Positions 17,905 to 27,978 of a stretch of DNA of 64,000 nucleotides are shown here, in pieces. A program made the translations under genes and the position numbers. A model generated the notes under the pieces. That model did no database searches. It had not been told where the DNA came from and saw nothing but the letters and a program-made list of their open reading frames with translations. How positions within the stretch are numbered: position 1 is the stretch's first letter; each line of letters begins with the position of its first letter. Origin of the DNA: Panacibacter microcysteis (GTDB lineage Bacteria; Bacteroidota; Bacteroidia; Chitinophagales; Chitinophagaceae); contig NZ_JADWYR010000002.1 of NCBI RefSeq assembly GCF_015831355.1, positions 124,001 to 188,000 of the forward strand. The letters run 5' to 3'.

Positions 17905-19171
17905 GTGTAGTCTTGTTGTGATTATGAAAATGCGTTTGTACTGCCCGGGCAAGTTCATTGCTATATACCTGCCACGGACGTTCAGCAGCGGTTTTCATTG
18001 CTGCCTTGCCAGCTTTTTCAATTACGGAGGGGTTACTTATAATTTTGTCCAATACTGCTTCGAGTGCCTGTGCAGAGCCGGCGTCGATCAACCAGCCGTT
18101 TTCATCATGCGTGATAAAATCGGGGCCTATTGTGTTTTCCGTTGTTATTACCGGTGTACCCTGAGACATGGCTTCTGTAATAACCAGGCCAAAACCTTCA
18201 AACAAAGAAGGGAACACAAAAACATCATGCTCCCGCATTAACTGCAATATTTCGTTGTTGGAGAGACTTTCAAACCATGTATGGCGGGACAGATTTTTAT
18301 CGAGGATTGCGCATGGTACATCTTTTTTCCTGCCTACAACAGTAAGCTGAACTTTCGTTCCAAATTTTTCAACAGCCTCAAAGAGGTAAGCAATTCCTTT
18401 GCGTTGTGATAAGCTGCCTACGAATAACAGTTTCAGTGGACGGTTATGTGTAAAAGAGTTGTACACTTTTTCGTGTGGACCTGCCACCGGCGGAAAGCCG
18501 TAAGGTATAACACTCACGGGTGCAAGGGTGCCACTGTAATCTTTTAACGTTTTTGCCGTGAAGCTGCTGGCAACAAAGATGGCGTCTGCCAGTTTTAACT
18601 CTTCATCTTTTCGTTGCAGCTTGGCAGGAGAGTCATTGAGACCTGTAAGCGTTGCGGCCCAATCCGGCAACTTTTCTTTTTCTGTTTCAAATATTTTGTG
18701 AGCGGATTTCCAGTAGCCAATTGGCAGATCATACAGGCAAGGCATGCCTGCGTTTTTTGCTGCGCGGAACGCGTTGAGTGCAGAATCTTCGTACGCGTAG
18801 ATGGCATACTTGTCTTTACGCGGTAATGTTTTTATTCTGCGTGCAACTTTATGATCAATTCTTTGTGCCACGCTGTCGACTGAAAACATACCCTTTTCAT
18901 GTGCTATGAGTGATACTGCACCGGCTTTGATCGCCAGCAACCGGCCTGCTTCGAATAAGGGTAAAGAGCGGGTATATTTTTTCAACGATCTGTCGAAGCT
19001 GCGCCTCCTTATTTCAGCGAGTTGGTTGATGCCACCTAAACGATCGAGTAAGGTGCCGGGAAAAACCGCAAGCGATACATAAAACTCTGCGAGTAAACCG
19101 GCTTGTATAAATCCATCCAGCGCAGCTTTTACATTTGCGTTACCATTAAGATGAGATACAATTAATTTCAT
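17891..19171 (-). CDS. Family 4 glycosyltransferase
   Basis: The 426-aa enzyme carries LLFVGSLSQRKGIAYLFEAV and FPSLFEGFGLVITEAMSQGTPVI, the marks of GT4. The open frame extends to 19300, but I choose the Met at 19171 (MKLIVSHLNG), which matches how these enzymes normally begin; the extra 43 codons are encoded partly by a decayed dispersed element at 19260-19294. The 3' end overlaps the polymerase gene by 14 nt. Its donor sugar is unknown. Confidence 0.85.
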   Translation of the reverse strand: MKLIVSHLNGNANVKAALDGFIQAGLLAEFYVSLAVFPGTLLDRLGGINQLAEIRRRSFDRSLKKYTRSLPLFEAGRLLAIKAGAVSLIAHEKGMFSVDSVAQRIDHKVARRIKTLPRKDKYAIYAYEDSALNAFRAAKNAGMPCLYDLPIGYWKSAHKIFETEKEKLPDWAATLTGLNDSPAKLQRKDEELKLADAIFVASSFTAKTLKDYSGTLAPVSVIPYGFPPVAGPHEKVYNSFTHNRPLKLLFVGSLSQRKGIAYLFEAVEKFGTKVQLTVVGRKKDVPCAILDKNLSRHTWFESLSNNEILQLMREHDVFVFPSLFEGFGLVITEAMSQGTPVITTENTIGPDFITHDENGWLIDAGSAQALEAVLDKIISNPSVIEKAGKAAMKTAAERPWQVYSNELARAVQTHFHNHNKTTHEPV

Positions 19172-19259
19172 AAATAAGAACGAAGCGCTAAGAAATGCTG
19201 CGCTTTTGCTGAAGTATTTTTTTGAAAGGGCATCGTATTGCTGCCATATTTGTTGCAGA

Positions 19260-19294
19260 TGAAGTGCTTGCGACGCAACAGGCGATGCCATGAA
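19260..19294 (+). repeat. Decayed dispersed element, type A, forward
   Basis: TGCGACGCAAC of the core and the following AGGCGATGCC are intact, but the left half of the core and the tail are lost. It lies in the leader of the glycosyltransferase gene and pairs in orientation with the reverse copy at 21084. Confidence 0.7.
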
Positions 19295-19332
19295 AAACAA
19301 TTGTTGGTATCAACATTTTCTTTGTTATTGCT

Positions 19333-19926
19333 TTATCCCTTTAACCATGCACGGTTGGCTGCAAGAAATTCGCAGGGGTCATATACCAGTTCTTCAGAAC
19401 GCTTACGCTGCAAGGGTTTTGCAGGATTGCCCGCTACTACCACACCGGGTGGAACAGATTTGGTTACAACAGCCCTTGCGCCAACAACAGCACCTTTGCC
19501 AATTGTAACACCGGGCAAGAGAAGGGCGCCGGTTCCTATCCATGCATAATCTTCGATAACAATCTTTGCTTTAACGTGTTTCCATTCAGGATCTGCTATG
19601 TCGTGCGATGCGGTTAATATTTCAACACCATCGTTGATGCATACTTTTTCGCCAATGATCACATCATCATGCAGGGCTATCATCACGCGTCCTAAAAAGG
19701 ATAAACGGCCAATGTGCAAGTGTTTTTTATGACCCTGCACTGTTACTTCTCCAATCTCTGCTGTTTCATGTATTGTAGCTCCTTTACCGGTAAGCTTGCT
19801 GCGCCGGTAATTTCGTTGCAGCAATGATGGAAGTGCATGTACACGTTTGGCCCATGCTTTGTAAAACCTGGCTGAAGCCGGTGAAAATCTTGCCCTGTTC
19901 CGCCACAAATAACCGATGCTTGCCAT
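19333..19926 (-). CDS. Hexapeptide-repeat acyltransferase
   Basis: The 197-aa left-handed beta-helix acyltransferase of the maltose/galactoside O-acetyltransferase group contains ILTASHDIADP (catalytic His) and the coil repeats VIEDYAWIGTGALLLPGVTIGKGAVVGARAVVTK. It probably acetylates an exopolysaccharide sugar. I use the ATG at 19926, one base past the upstream glycosyltransferase stop; the longer frame to 20025 overlaps that gene by 98 nt and adds a sequence unlike the family. Confidence 0.82.
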   Translation of the reverse strand: MASIGYLWRNRARFSPASARFYKAWAKRVHALPSLLQRNYRRSKLTGKGATIHETAEIGEVTVQGHKKHLHIGRLSFLGRVMIALHDDVIIGEKVCINDGVEILTASHDIADPEWKHVKAKIVIEDYAWIGTGALLLPGVTIGKGAVVGARAVVTKSVPPGVVVAGNPAKPLQRKRSEELVYDPCEFLAANRAWLKG

Positions 19927-19927
19927 A

Positions 19928-21052
19928 TTAATTTGCAGATAAAATTGTTTGCATAAACTCTTTGCTGATGTCTGCAAGATTTTTTTGCTGTACTGTGGGT
20001 ATATCTTTTTGCAACAATGCACCAAGATTACCTTTTTTGTATTCCATAATACCCGGCGGTGGCTGAAAATTGATTGGCTGTTTTATTTGCCATGGTCTTG
20101 CTGCACATATAACCGGCAAACCATGTTCTCGCATTGCTGCCACAGATCCGCTTTTTTCTATGAGTAAAAGGGGAGTAGTAGAAATACCTACAGAAGCATG
20201 TTTAAACAGAAAAGATATATAGTGCGGCGATTGCTCACCAAAACTTTTAACGGGTATATTGTGTTGTTGCCATGCCGCTATCCATTTTTCTTTTTCTGCA
20301 CCACTATGACCTATAAGATACAGTTGTAGTTTTTTATTGTTATCTGCTGCGAAATCTGCCGCTTCCTGCGCAAGTGTTGCTGCCGGTGCGCCATGATGAA
20401 TATTGCCAAAAACAACAACGGTAATATCAATATTATTTGCAGGGTGGTAAAGTGGTGTTACATCTTCATCTGTTACCGAAATATTAGGAAACAATGGAAG
20501 AATGCCTGCCTGGTAGCCCAGTTTGTCAAGCTGAAATTTGTATAAACCTGTTTGTGTATGAATAACCGATGGTTGAAGCTGTGCAATAAATCGTTTGATC
20601 AGTTTTTTTTGCAACACGCCCCAGTAATGTTCTTTCAGGGTTGATTGTGTACTCATGCCAACCCATAATTCATGAAACATGATTTGCCATTTTCTTTTTC
20701 CGGCAGCGCTTATAAACTCGGCTGCAAGATTAAACGGAAGCCCTTTTTTATGATAGGCAAAAGGTACAAACTGTACACTGCACCAGTCAGGGTCAAAATC
20801 ATTGATCCATTTTGATGCGCGTTTTATTTTTTGTGCTGTTGTGTAAGAGGCCGGTATGCGCAGCACGGGCACCGTTGTTTTATCTTCTTCCTGTACCCCA
20901 TCAATAAAAGCAGTAACATGATTGTCGTGCCATGCAACGATGGCCGTTGAAAGCCCTTGTTTAATCAATTCAGCCGCAAGCCGTCTGGTGTAGTCACCTA
21001 CACCGTTGCAGCCGTATTCAAGCGCACCACAGATAAAGAGAATTTTAGTCAT
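19928..21052 (-). CDS. Glycosyltransferase (GT-B, family 4-like)
   Basis: The 374-aa product begins KILFICGALEYGCNGVGDYTRRLAAELIKQG, the nucleotide-fold start of GT-B enzymes working on exopolysaccharides. The central domain boundary is near VVFGNIHHGAPAATLA. The usual E-x7-E motif is weak (LIEKSGSVAAMREHGLPVI), so the family assignment is less firm than for its neighbours. It is followed after 1 nt by the acyltransferase gene. Confidence 0.75.
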   Translation of the reverse strand: MTKILFICGALEYGCNGVGDYTRRLAAELIKQGLSTAIVAWHDNHVTAFIDGVQEEDKTTVPVLRIPASYTTAQKIKRASKWINDFDPDWCSVQFVPFAYHKKGLPFNLAAEFISAAGKRKWQIMFHELWVGMSTQSTLKEHYWGVLQKKLIKRFIAQLQPSVIHTQTGLYKFQLDKLGYQAGILPLFPNISVTDEDVTPLYHPANNIDITVVVFGNIHHGAPAATLAQEAADFAADNNKKLQLYLIGHSGAEKEKWIAAWQQHNIPVKSFGEQSPHYISFLFKHASVGISTTPLLLIEKSGSVAAMREHGLPVICAARPWQIKQPINFQPPPGIMEYKKGNLGALLQKDIPTVQQKNLADISKEFMQTILSAN

Positions 21053-21083
21053 GTAGATTTGTAAAGGATATGGAAGAAGATTA

Positions 21084-21136
21084 TGAGCCAGGCTGCATTG
21101 CTGCTATGATGCTTTTGTTGCGTCGCACTCTTGTAC
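21084..21136 (-). repeat. 53-bp dispersed element, type A, reverse
   Basis: A perfect type A core is at 21117-21136, with the tail GAGCCAGGC near 21085. It lies between the pyruvyl transferase gene stop and the glycosyltransferase start, in the middle of the operon. Confidence 0.9.
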
Positions 21137-21159
21137 TGCAGCACATTTTGCAACACGTA

Positions 21160-22221
21160 TTACACAGCCGCCATAAAATTTTGCTGTTCGGAATGTTGCA
21201 TTTCCTTTAAACGGCTTATTTGGGAAGTTGTTTCTTTCCAGTTAAACTGCTCCCTGTTGTCAAAAGCTTCCACCATTTTTTCCAGCGAAACATGTTGCGG
21301 ATGTAAACCTGCTTTAGAAAGCAGTACACTTTCCAACAGATCTTCATGCTTTTTTGCATAGTTAACAGAAATGAATGGTGTGCCTGTAAGCATAGCCATT
21401 ACAATAAAATGCAGTCTTTCACCTGTGGCAAAAGTATAATCCCTGAAAATGTTTACTGCTTCTGCAAACTTAGCGGGTATATGAAGCATTTGTATGGCCG
21501 GGAACTTTTGTATCAGTTCGTTTCCTGCTTTTACGTCTATGCTGTGTAAAGGAAGGAAATGTATCTCGTAGCCATTGTTTAGCAGATGCCCGATAAACTG
21601 CTCAAAGTATATCCTGCTTTTATCCTGGCCATTGTATACCTGGTGTGTACCAATGTTGATCAGTATTTTCTTCGATCCCGGTTGTTTGTTCGTTACAGCA
21701 CCGGTATCGAATATGCCAAAAGCTGCATCACCTGCAATTTTTGCTTTGTTGAATACCGGCTGTATATTGTTTATAGACAAAGGACCTCTTACGCCGCCAT
21801 ACACTTTTCCTTTGAGTATGTTTTTCCATCCGTCTGCACAGGCAATCTTTTCATGCACGCCCGTGCCATGCATATACACAGGAATTGAATTGGCAACAAG
21901 GCTTTCAAAAAATTCCCTTTCCCAAAGCGGGCCGATAAGTGTGCCACCGCCGATAACCAGGCCTGCTATTTTGCGCCTGTAAAACCTTTTGTACAGTTTC
22001 ACGAACAAAGGCATTTGCTTACGTACCGGTAAAAGTATATGTGGGTGAAATAATTCTTTTGCAGACTCGAATACCAGTTCATCGCCAAAATTTTTATCGC
22101 CGAGGAAGCCATAATACGCAAAGACTTTTTTGCGTGTCAGGAATAATTCGCTCCAGGAAGGAAAATGATCTGTGCGATAGGCAATATTGTAATAGTTGAT
22201 GATCTTATTGGTTAGTCTCAT
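21160..22221 (-). CDS. Polysaccharide pyruvyl transferase family protein
   Basis: The 353-aa protein has the family's FGFLGDKNFGDEL-like start (YYGFLGDKNFGDELVFES), the GLVIGGGTLIGP loop and a C-terminal FATGERLHFIVMAMLTGTPFISVNY segment with the conserved His. Members (CsaB, WcaK) attach ketal pyruvate to polysaccharide sugars, making the polymer acidic. The start overlaps the flippase stop by 17 nt. Confidence 0.88.
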   Translation of the reverse strand: MRLTNKIINYYNIAYRTDHFPSWSELFLTRKKVFAYYGFLGDKNFGDELVFESAKELFHPHILLPVRKQMPLFVKLYKRFYRRKIAGLVIGGGTLIGPLWEREFFESLVANSIPVYMHGTGVHEKIACADGWKNILKGKVYGGVRGPLSINNIQPVFNKAKIAGDAAFGIFDTGAVTNKQPGSKKILINIGTHQVYNGQDKSRIYFEQFIGHLLNNGYEIHFLPLHSIDVKAGNELIQKFPAIQMLHIPAKFAEAVNIFRDYTFATGERLHFIVMAMLTGTPFISVNYAKKHEDLLESVLLSKAGLHPQHVSLEKMVEAFDNREQFNWKETTSQISRLKEMQHSEQQNFMAAV

Positions 22222-23503
22222 ACCTGCGTAGTCTTATAAAGAGATAAATTAATCTTATTGAATAAATGATAAGTGATGAATAAAGCCCGTATAGAATAGC
22301 ACCGGAAGTTTCGTTTAAGCGCAGTACAAAAGCCAGTGCTACCTGTGCCGCTATTGAAGTGGCTATAAATATAAATGGCGGCACTATAATACCCCGGGAT
22401 GACAATAACTGGTTTGTGCTGGCGCTGATTAATGCGGCGCAGCTGGAAGCTGCTACCAGCACAAGCTCTGAATTAAGCGCAGAAAACCTGTCGCCCAGCA
22501 GCCATAAAATATTTGATGAAAACAGTGACACCACTGTAATGATTGCGGCGCTTAAAAGGAACAGTCCAAGCTGAAGCTGCCAAAAACGTTTGCGTATTAC
22601 CTGCTTGTCTTCCTGCAACCTTGCAAACCTCGGCACAATTAATACAGAAAATAATACGGTGAAAAGATTGAGTGCAGTTGTTAAGCCACTAAGCGCACCA
22701 ACCTTTCCAAGTGTGGCGGTGGTACCGGCAAGGGAAATGATCCAGATAGTTGCCTGGCTGGAAAAACAATAATAAAGAGATACGGGGAAAATTCTTTTTA
22801 CTGTAGCAATAATTTTTGATTCCATTTCTTTATCCCGCTCCTGTGAGGCATCGGCATAGCCGGAAGAAATCTTTCTTAACCTGAAGTTTGCCCAGGTTCT
22901 TGAAATGCCACTGCCAAGGATTGCGATAAAAGCGTACGGAAGAAAGAAGATGCTGGACAGCAATAACGCCAGGCGCATGAGGTTTGCAGCAACCTGGTTT
23001 TTTTGTAACGGAACGATATCCTGCTTTATACGCGGGGCAATCTCGAGAATATTATCGGACAGTGCTGCATAAAATGCGGGCACTAATGATAATGTAACAA
23101 GTGCTGTTGTTAACCAGCCCGCATCGTGGCGCCAAAGTAAAAACAATAATATCGGGGTTGCGATAAGCAGGCTGATGACGGCAAACTTTCTTCTCAATGC
23201 TATGCCGGTGGCCATTACCGCCCCTAGCTTTTTAGGATCCTGCCAAACTTTTCCCGCTATTGATAAGGCGCCGGTTGAAATGCCTCCGTCTGCCAGTACG
23301 GTCATAGTTCCAAGCATTGTATTGGCAAGTGTATAGATCGCATATTCTTCAAATGACAGCATCCTGATGATGAGGATGCCGCAGCCAAAACCTATTGCCT
23401 GGATTAATATCTGCGCACTGCCTGCAATGCTGATAAGTTTACCCCATTCGGCAACCTTACTGTAGTGTTGATTAGTATAGATTCTTTTTGCTAAAGCTTT
23501 CAT
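22205..23503 (-). CDS. Wzx-type oligosaccharide flippase
   Basis: The 432-aa polytopic protein has about twelve to fourteen helices of the MATE/polysaccharide-synthase type and no soluble domain. Start ISIAGSAQILIQAIGFGCGILIIRML matches the first two helices of the PST family. It should flip the lipid-linked repeat unit across the inner membrane for Wzy-dependent polymerisation. It overlaps the pyruvyl transferase gene. Confidence 0.85.
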   Translation of the reverse strand: MKALAKRIYTNQHYSKVAEWGKLISIAGSAQILIQAIGFGCGILIIRMLSFEEYAIYTLANTMLGTMTVLADGGISTGALSIAGKVWQDPKKLGAVMATGIALRRKFAVISLLIATPILLFLLWRHDAGWLTTALVTLSLVPAFYAALSDNILEIAPRIKQDIVPLQKNQVAANLMRLALLLSSIFFLPYAFIAILGSGISRTWANFRLRKISSGYADASQERDKEMESKIIATVKRIFPVSLYYCFSSQATIWIISLAGTTATLGKVGALSGLTTALNLFTVLFSVLIVPRFARLQEDKQVIRKRFWQLQLGLFLLSAAIITVVSLFSSNILWLLGDRFSALNSELVLVAASSCAALISASTNQLLSSRGIIVPPFIFIATSIAAQVALAFVLRLNETSGAILYGLYSSLIIYSIRLIYLFIRLRRYETNQ

Positions 23504-23602
23504 GCAGGTTATGCAATTAGAAAAGTGTATGTATAATTATACGCCTTTATAAAATTTAGTGACATTGGTAAACCGGATCGAAAAGATGATCATGGTTATG
23601 CA

Positions 23603-23655
23603 GTACAAGAGTGCGACGCAACGAAGCTTCATGGGTGTTACACTGCCGGGTTCAC
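23603..23655 (+). repeat. 53-bp dispersed element, type A, forward
   Basis: A perfect type A core is at 23603-23622, followed by GAAGCTTCATG and the tail TGCCGGGTTCAC. It lies 31 nt past the stop of the tyrosine kinase gene. Confidence 0.9.
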
Positions 23656-23686
23656 AAAAAAAAGCCTGCATAGAAACGTGTAATAA

Positions 23687-26140
23687 TTAGTCCGATTCTT
23701 TTTTACCAAGCATTTTTTTGAGCAGTGATTTTTCTTCTTTGGCGTTTGAGTTGTAACCTGAACCATAACTGTAATCGTAATTATAGCGTGTATAACCGTA
23801 GCCGTATGTATTGGCATAGCCGTAATACCCGTTAGCACCGTTGAGTATTACATCGTTTACTACGAGTGCCAGATTGTTAAGCTTTTGCTCTGTGTAAAGA
23901 TTATTTACAAAGCCGAGTTGCTTTTTAAGTGTATAACGCTGGCGCACCACGTATAAGTTAATGTCGCTGTATTTTGACAGTATCTTAGCATCACTTACAA
24001 TGCCGAGTGGCGGACAGTCGATAATGATGTAATCGAACATTTCTTTGAGCTCAGCAAACATCTGATCGAGTTTGGGGCTTAATAACAGCTCTGCGGGGTT
24101 TGGTGGTATGGGCCCGCAAGGCAGCAGCCAATAATTCTCCACTGATTTTATTTGCCTGAGGATGGAAGACACATCCTGCTTTCCGCTGAGATAAGTGGTA
24201 ATACCCTGCGATGCGTTTTCAATGTTTAAGGCAGCCGTTATTTTGGGTTTGCGCAGGTCAAACTCCATTAATAAAACTTTTTTTCCTGAAACGGCAAGAA
24301 CAGCACCCAGATTCATGGAGATGAAAGTTTTACCCTCGCCAGCCATTGTTGATGTAACCAGGATGCCGGAGATAGGTTTACCGCTGTTGAGGAAATATTG
24401 GAGGTTGGTTCTGATAATGCGGAATTGTTCAGATACAACACCACGTGTTTGCGCCACCACAATTTTGCGGTCTGAAGTTCCGGGGTTATGATTGATTTCT
24501 CCTACTATGGGAGCCTGTGTAGCCTGCTGAATATCTTCGGCCGTTGTAACCTTATCGTTAAAAAGATCCCTGATATAAATAATGGCAAAAGGAACACCAA
24601 TACCCGCAATGATTGCCAGTAAATACAATAAAGTTGTCCTGGGTTCAACGGGGATGCTGTTGGTTACCGCAGGATCGATTGCCCTGCTGTTACTGATTGC
24701 AGATGCTCTTGTAATGGCGGCTTCTTCTCTTTTCTGCAGCAGGAACAGGTACAGTTTTTCTTTGATACCCTGCTGACGGGCAATCTCGAGTAATTTTTTC
24801 TCTTTACCGGGCATGCTGCTCATATTGCCTACAACCTGGTTGTAGTCCGCCCTCGTTGCATTATAAACTGATTGAAATGATGCTTTTATATTGCCTGTTG
24901 TTTCAAGTATTTTTTGCTGTAGTTGTTCCAACTTACTGTCAATAGTTTTAACCGCAATATTGCCGGGCGCAATTGTTTTTAAGAGGTCTTCGCGCTGGAG
25001 TGCCGCTTTATTGTATTCTTCTATCAGCGCAAGCATTGTTGCGTCTTCAATGCCCAGTGAAGTGGGCACAAGGTTGTATTTTTTTGAAGGATCATTTACA
25101 TAATCCCGGATCATATCTGTAACCTGCAGTTTGACCTGCGCTTCATCCATTTTCTCTTTTATTTCTTTCAGCCTGTCTATATCTAACTGTTGCTGGCCTG
25201 CAATATTGATGACATTGTTGGTTTCGCGGAAAGTCTGGAGACTGGATTCTACATTGCCAAGTTCGCCGGAAATTAATACGAGGCGATCGTTTACAAATTG
25301 AATGGTATTGTCTATGGTTTTGTTCTTTTCATCTATCCCTGCCTGGCTGTACTCCTGTGCGAGTCCGTTCAATATGTCTCTTCCTTTTGCGGGCACGCCC
25401 GATGAAAATGCGATGAGCATAATGCTTGCATCTTTGCTTAAAGACCCTACGGTAAGTTCAGATGCGAGCTTTGAAGCCATTACGGCAGGTGGATACCATT
25501 TGATATTATAAGTGTAGTCAGGCTTGAATTCTTTAAAGTCATCTACATGAGCAATGAAAGAAAAGTCTTTGGTACGTACGATAGTGTTATTGGTTATCTC
25601 AATATTTGCGGAGTCTGTAATGTAGTGAAGTTTGCCATCCAGCACCTGCAGATTTACTTCGTACTGTTTGGATGAATCACTGATGCTTTTAAATTCGATC
25701 AGTTTTGACTTGCCTTTATCATAAACCTCTGTTTCCCTCAAATTGCCAATAGATGTGTAAATAACATTTAGTCCAAGTTTACGAACTACTTTCTCCATTA
25801 ATGTGCTGGATTTGATAATTTCCAGTTCATTAGAAATATTTGTCTTTCCGCTGGATACCAGCTTCGATAAGATTTCTGCTGATAATTCATCTGCGCTCTC
25901 ACTGCCGCTTTTATTGTCGTCTTTTACGAGAATTTTTACAGTACTGTTGTATACCGGTATTTTATAACGTAAGTATATATAGGTAATACCTGTGAACACT
26001 GCAAGACAAATAATAAATAGCGGCAGGTAGTGCCGGTATTTAAAGAGTAATTCTTTTGGATTTTTTGTTTGCGGAACTGCCTGCGCTGCATGAGCCGTTC
26101 CGTTTTCCTTATGTTGATAGCCGTTGTGGTTATTAAGCAT
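23687..26140 (-). CDS. Polysaccharide co-polymerase tyrosine autokinase (Wzc-like)
   Basis: This 817-aa inner-membrane protein has a Wzz-type periplasmic domain between two helices (~residues 38-58 and ~510-530) with extensive coiled coil at ~300-470. A cytoplasmic BY-kinase domain follows: Walker A STMAGEGKTFISMNL, Walker A' LLMEFDLRKP and Walker B IIIDCPPLG. The C-terminus ends in a tyrosine cluster (YGYANTYGYGYTRYNYDYSYG), the autophosphorylation tail. It controls polymer length and works with the Wza-like exporter 19 nt upstream. Confidence 0.93.
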   Translation of the reverse strand: MLNNHNGYQHKENGTAHAAQAVPQTKNPKELLFKYRHYLPLFIICLAVFTGITYIYLRYKIPVYNSTVKILVKDDNKSGSESADELSAEILSKLVSSGKTNISNELEIIKSSTLMEKVVRKLGLNVIYTSIGNLRETEVYDKGKSKLIEFKSISDSSKQYEVNLQVLDGKLHYITDSANIEITNNTIVRTKDFSFIAHVDDFKEFKPDYTYNIKWYPPAVMASKLASELTVGSLSKDASIMLIAFSSGVPAKGRDILNGLAQEYSQAGIDEKNKTIDNTIQFVNDRLVLISGELGNVESSLQTFRETNNVINIAGQQQLDIDRLKEIKEKMDEAQVKLQVTDMIRDYVNDPSKKYNLVPTSLGIEDATMLALIEEYNKAALQREDLLKTIAPGNIAVKTIDSKLEQLQQKILETTGNIKASFQSVYNATRADYNQVVGNMSSMPGKEKKLLEIARQQGIKEKLYLFLLQKREEAAITRASAISNSRAIDPAVTNSIPVEPRTTLLYLLAIIAGIGVPFAIIYIRDLFNDKVTTAEDIQQATQAPIVGEINHNPGTSDRKIVVAQTRGVVSEQFRIIRTNLQYFLNSGKPISGILVTSTMAGEGKTFISMNLGAVLAVSGKKVLLMEFDLRKPKITAALNIENASQGITTYLSGKQDVSSILRQIKSVENYWLLPCGPIPPNPAELLLSPKLDQMFAELKEMFDYIIIDCPPLGIVSDAKILSKYSDINLYVVRQRYTLKKQLGFVNNLYTEQKLNNLALVVNDVILNGANGYYGYANTYGYGYTRYNYDYSYGSGYNSNAKEEKSLLKKMLGKKESD

Positions 26141-26159
26141 CAGTGGTAGAGTTTATTTG

Positions 26160-26951
26160 CTATTTTAAAGAGTTGAATAAAATAGCACCTGCAGTTACAG
26201 CAGCTAAAATTATACTTGTTATCCTGAATTTTCTTGTTTCTGAAGCATCACTAAGCACCATTTTGTTTTTGTTCATTTCAACGTAAACAACATCGCCCTG
26301 TTGCAGATAGAAATAAGGTGAGTCAAAAATATCGTTGCTGGTAAGATCAAGTTTTGCAAACTCTCTTTTACCGTTCATTTCTCTTATAATCATAACATTT
26401 TCTCTCTTACCATAAATCGTAAGATCACCGCTCTGGCTGATTGCTTCGAGTACTGACATTTTTCCATCGGGAACAATGACCGGCCCGGGGCGGTTCACTT
26501 CTCCGAGAATATTTACTTTGAAGTTTATGACGTTTACCGTAACTGCTGGCTCCTTTAAATAATTTAGCAGGTTCGTTTTAAGCGTGTCTGCCAGTTTTTT
26601 TGTAGTAATACCTGCAGCATGTATTATTCCTATTTGAGGAAATACGATGTTGCCATCGTCATCGACAAGGTAGCCACCGGAAGGAGTGGTTGCTTGTGCA
26701 CCTGTAGAAGGTGTCACGGGCATTTGATTAAATTCCTGTGCTGCCTGGGGATTTAGGGCTGTAACAATGATGTTTACTCTGTCACCTGGTTGTAGAAAAT
26801 AATCTGGCTTTTTTGCGACAATTTTTTGAGATGCTTTTACACTGTCTGCAAGGTAAGTCATCGACGCATACTTGTTGGTAGATGAGCAGGATGTTCCAAA
26901 ATGCACAATAGCAACAGAGAACATCAAAACGGGAAAAAATTTAATTTGCAT
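26160..26951 (-). CDS. Polysaccharide export lipoprotein (Wza-like)
   Basis: The 263-aa product has a lipoprotein signal (AIVHFGTSCSS, Cys about 22), then a Poly_export domain (YFLQPGDRVNIIVTALNP) and an SLBB domain (VNILGEVNRPGPVIVPDG, LEAISQSGDL). It ends with a hydrophobic segment (~245-260, ITSIILAAVTAGAILF) that in Bacteroidota may anchor or span. It is shorter than E. coli Wza but usual for this phylum. First gene of the exopolysaccharide operon, upstream of Wzc. Confidence 0.9.
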   Translation of the reverse strand: MQIKFFPVLMFSVAIVHFGTSCSSTNKYASMTYLADSVKASQKIVAKKPDYFLQPGDRVNIIVTALNPQAAQEFNQMPVTPSTGAQATTPSGGYLVDDDGNIVFPQIGIIHAAGITTKKLADTLKTNLLNYLKEPAVTVNVINFKVNILGEVNRPGPVIVPDGKMSVLEAISQSGDLTIYGKRENVMIIREMNGKREFAKLDLTSNDIFDSPYFYLQQGDVVYVEMNKNKMVLSDASETRKFRITSIILAAVTAGAILFNSLK

Positions 26952-27631
26952 TGGAAAAGTTTATGGCTCCGCCTCTCTCAGTCACACGGACTGGGAAGAA
27001 GTATTTAAAATCAGCAGTAATGTGAACATTTGTTCAACTTCCTGCAGTCTTTTTTTAATCTTTCAATGGCACCGTATCGTTACAATCTTTTGGATAAACT
27101 TCCGATAAATGCACGTAGTTGAGCTACCATCGGATTTTGTCAGGAGGATTATTAACCTATTGGAGTTACACACGATTTCGCAATAATTTTTTTCGGTATT
27201 CGGTTGATATTTTCACTTAGTAAAATCATGATGCAACATAGTTAGCAACAAACTTCCGCCAAAATAAAGACATAATTACCTGCTTGCCAAATTTTGAGCC
27301 GGGTTTTCTGTTCAGGCTGGCCTGGCCATCTCTGTTACTTGCGTAACGCTTTAGATGATGTGATGTAAACCAATTACTTGCGGAAAGAAAAGGATATGTT
27401 AAGTTATTTCATATACAGTGGGGTACAAAAGGTTACATGAATTTTACCCGATGTTAGAAAGAAATGTGGATGGGTAATTAATTCAGCACAAATACAAAAA
27501 CTAAATAAGTATTGTTAACATTCATTTGGGAAGTTAGGAATTTGATATTTAAAAAATTGGGAGTGTATATTAATAAATAGAGTTTGCCTGTATAACACCT
27601 TAGATCTTATGCATAAAGTATAGAAAATAAA
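26952..27631. other. Long intergenic region upstream of the exopolysaccharide operon
   Basis: No coding sequence is supported here. The region should hold the operon's promoter and leader. I noted one inverted repeat (27023-27036) and otherwise AT-rich sequence without a clear TAnnTTTG box on the minus strand. It lies between the tRNA terminator and wza. Confidence 0.5.
27023..27036. promoter_or_regulatory. Inverted repeat upstream of the exopolysaccharide operon
   Basis: TGAACA-TT-TGTTCA has perfect six-base arms. It lies 72 nt upstream of the wza start codon, where an operator could sit. No regulator gene is in the locus, so the function is a guess. Confidence 0.3.
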
Positions 27632-27659
27632 AAACCTGTAAAGCTAACTTTACAGGTTT
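27632..27659 (-). terminator. Terminator of the tRNA-Ser gene
   Basis: A perfect 12-bp stem (AAACCTGTAAAG with CTTTACAGGTTT) is followed on the minus strand by T residues, just past the 3' end of the tRNA. Confidence 0.85.
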
Positions 27660-27682
27660 CAGTATCATTTAGTTGAGCAGTC

Positions 27683-27770
<88 letters not shown>

Positions 27771-27904
27771 GGGTGCAAAATAAGGGTGCAGATTTTTATC
27801 TTCCAAAAAAATAAATTCAAATTATATAATATAGCCAGGCGCAGCAGGCTGCAAGGCTTTGCCACCGCAGGTTGCAGCACCTGTTGCCCAATAAAGATAT
27901 AGCC

Positions 27905-27957
27905 GTACAAGAGTGCGACGCAACGATGTTTCATTCATGTACTTCAGCCGGGCCCAT
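27905..27957 (+). repeat. 53-bp dispersed element, type A, forward
   Basis: A perfect core is at 27905-27924 and the tail GCCGGGCCC ends near 27955. It forms an inward-facing pair with 29839-29891 around the ABC exporter gene; the two cores are complementary over all 20 bases. Confidence 0.9.
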
Positions 27958-27978
27958 CTTTAGTAAATTGCTTTGCGG

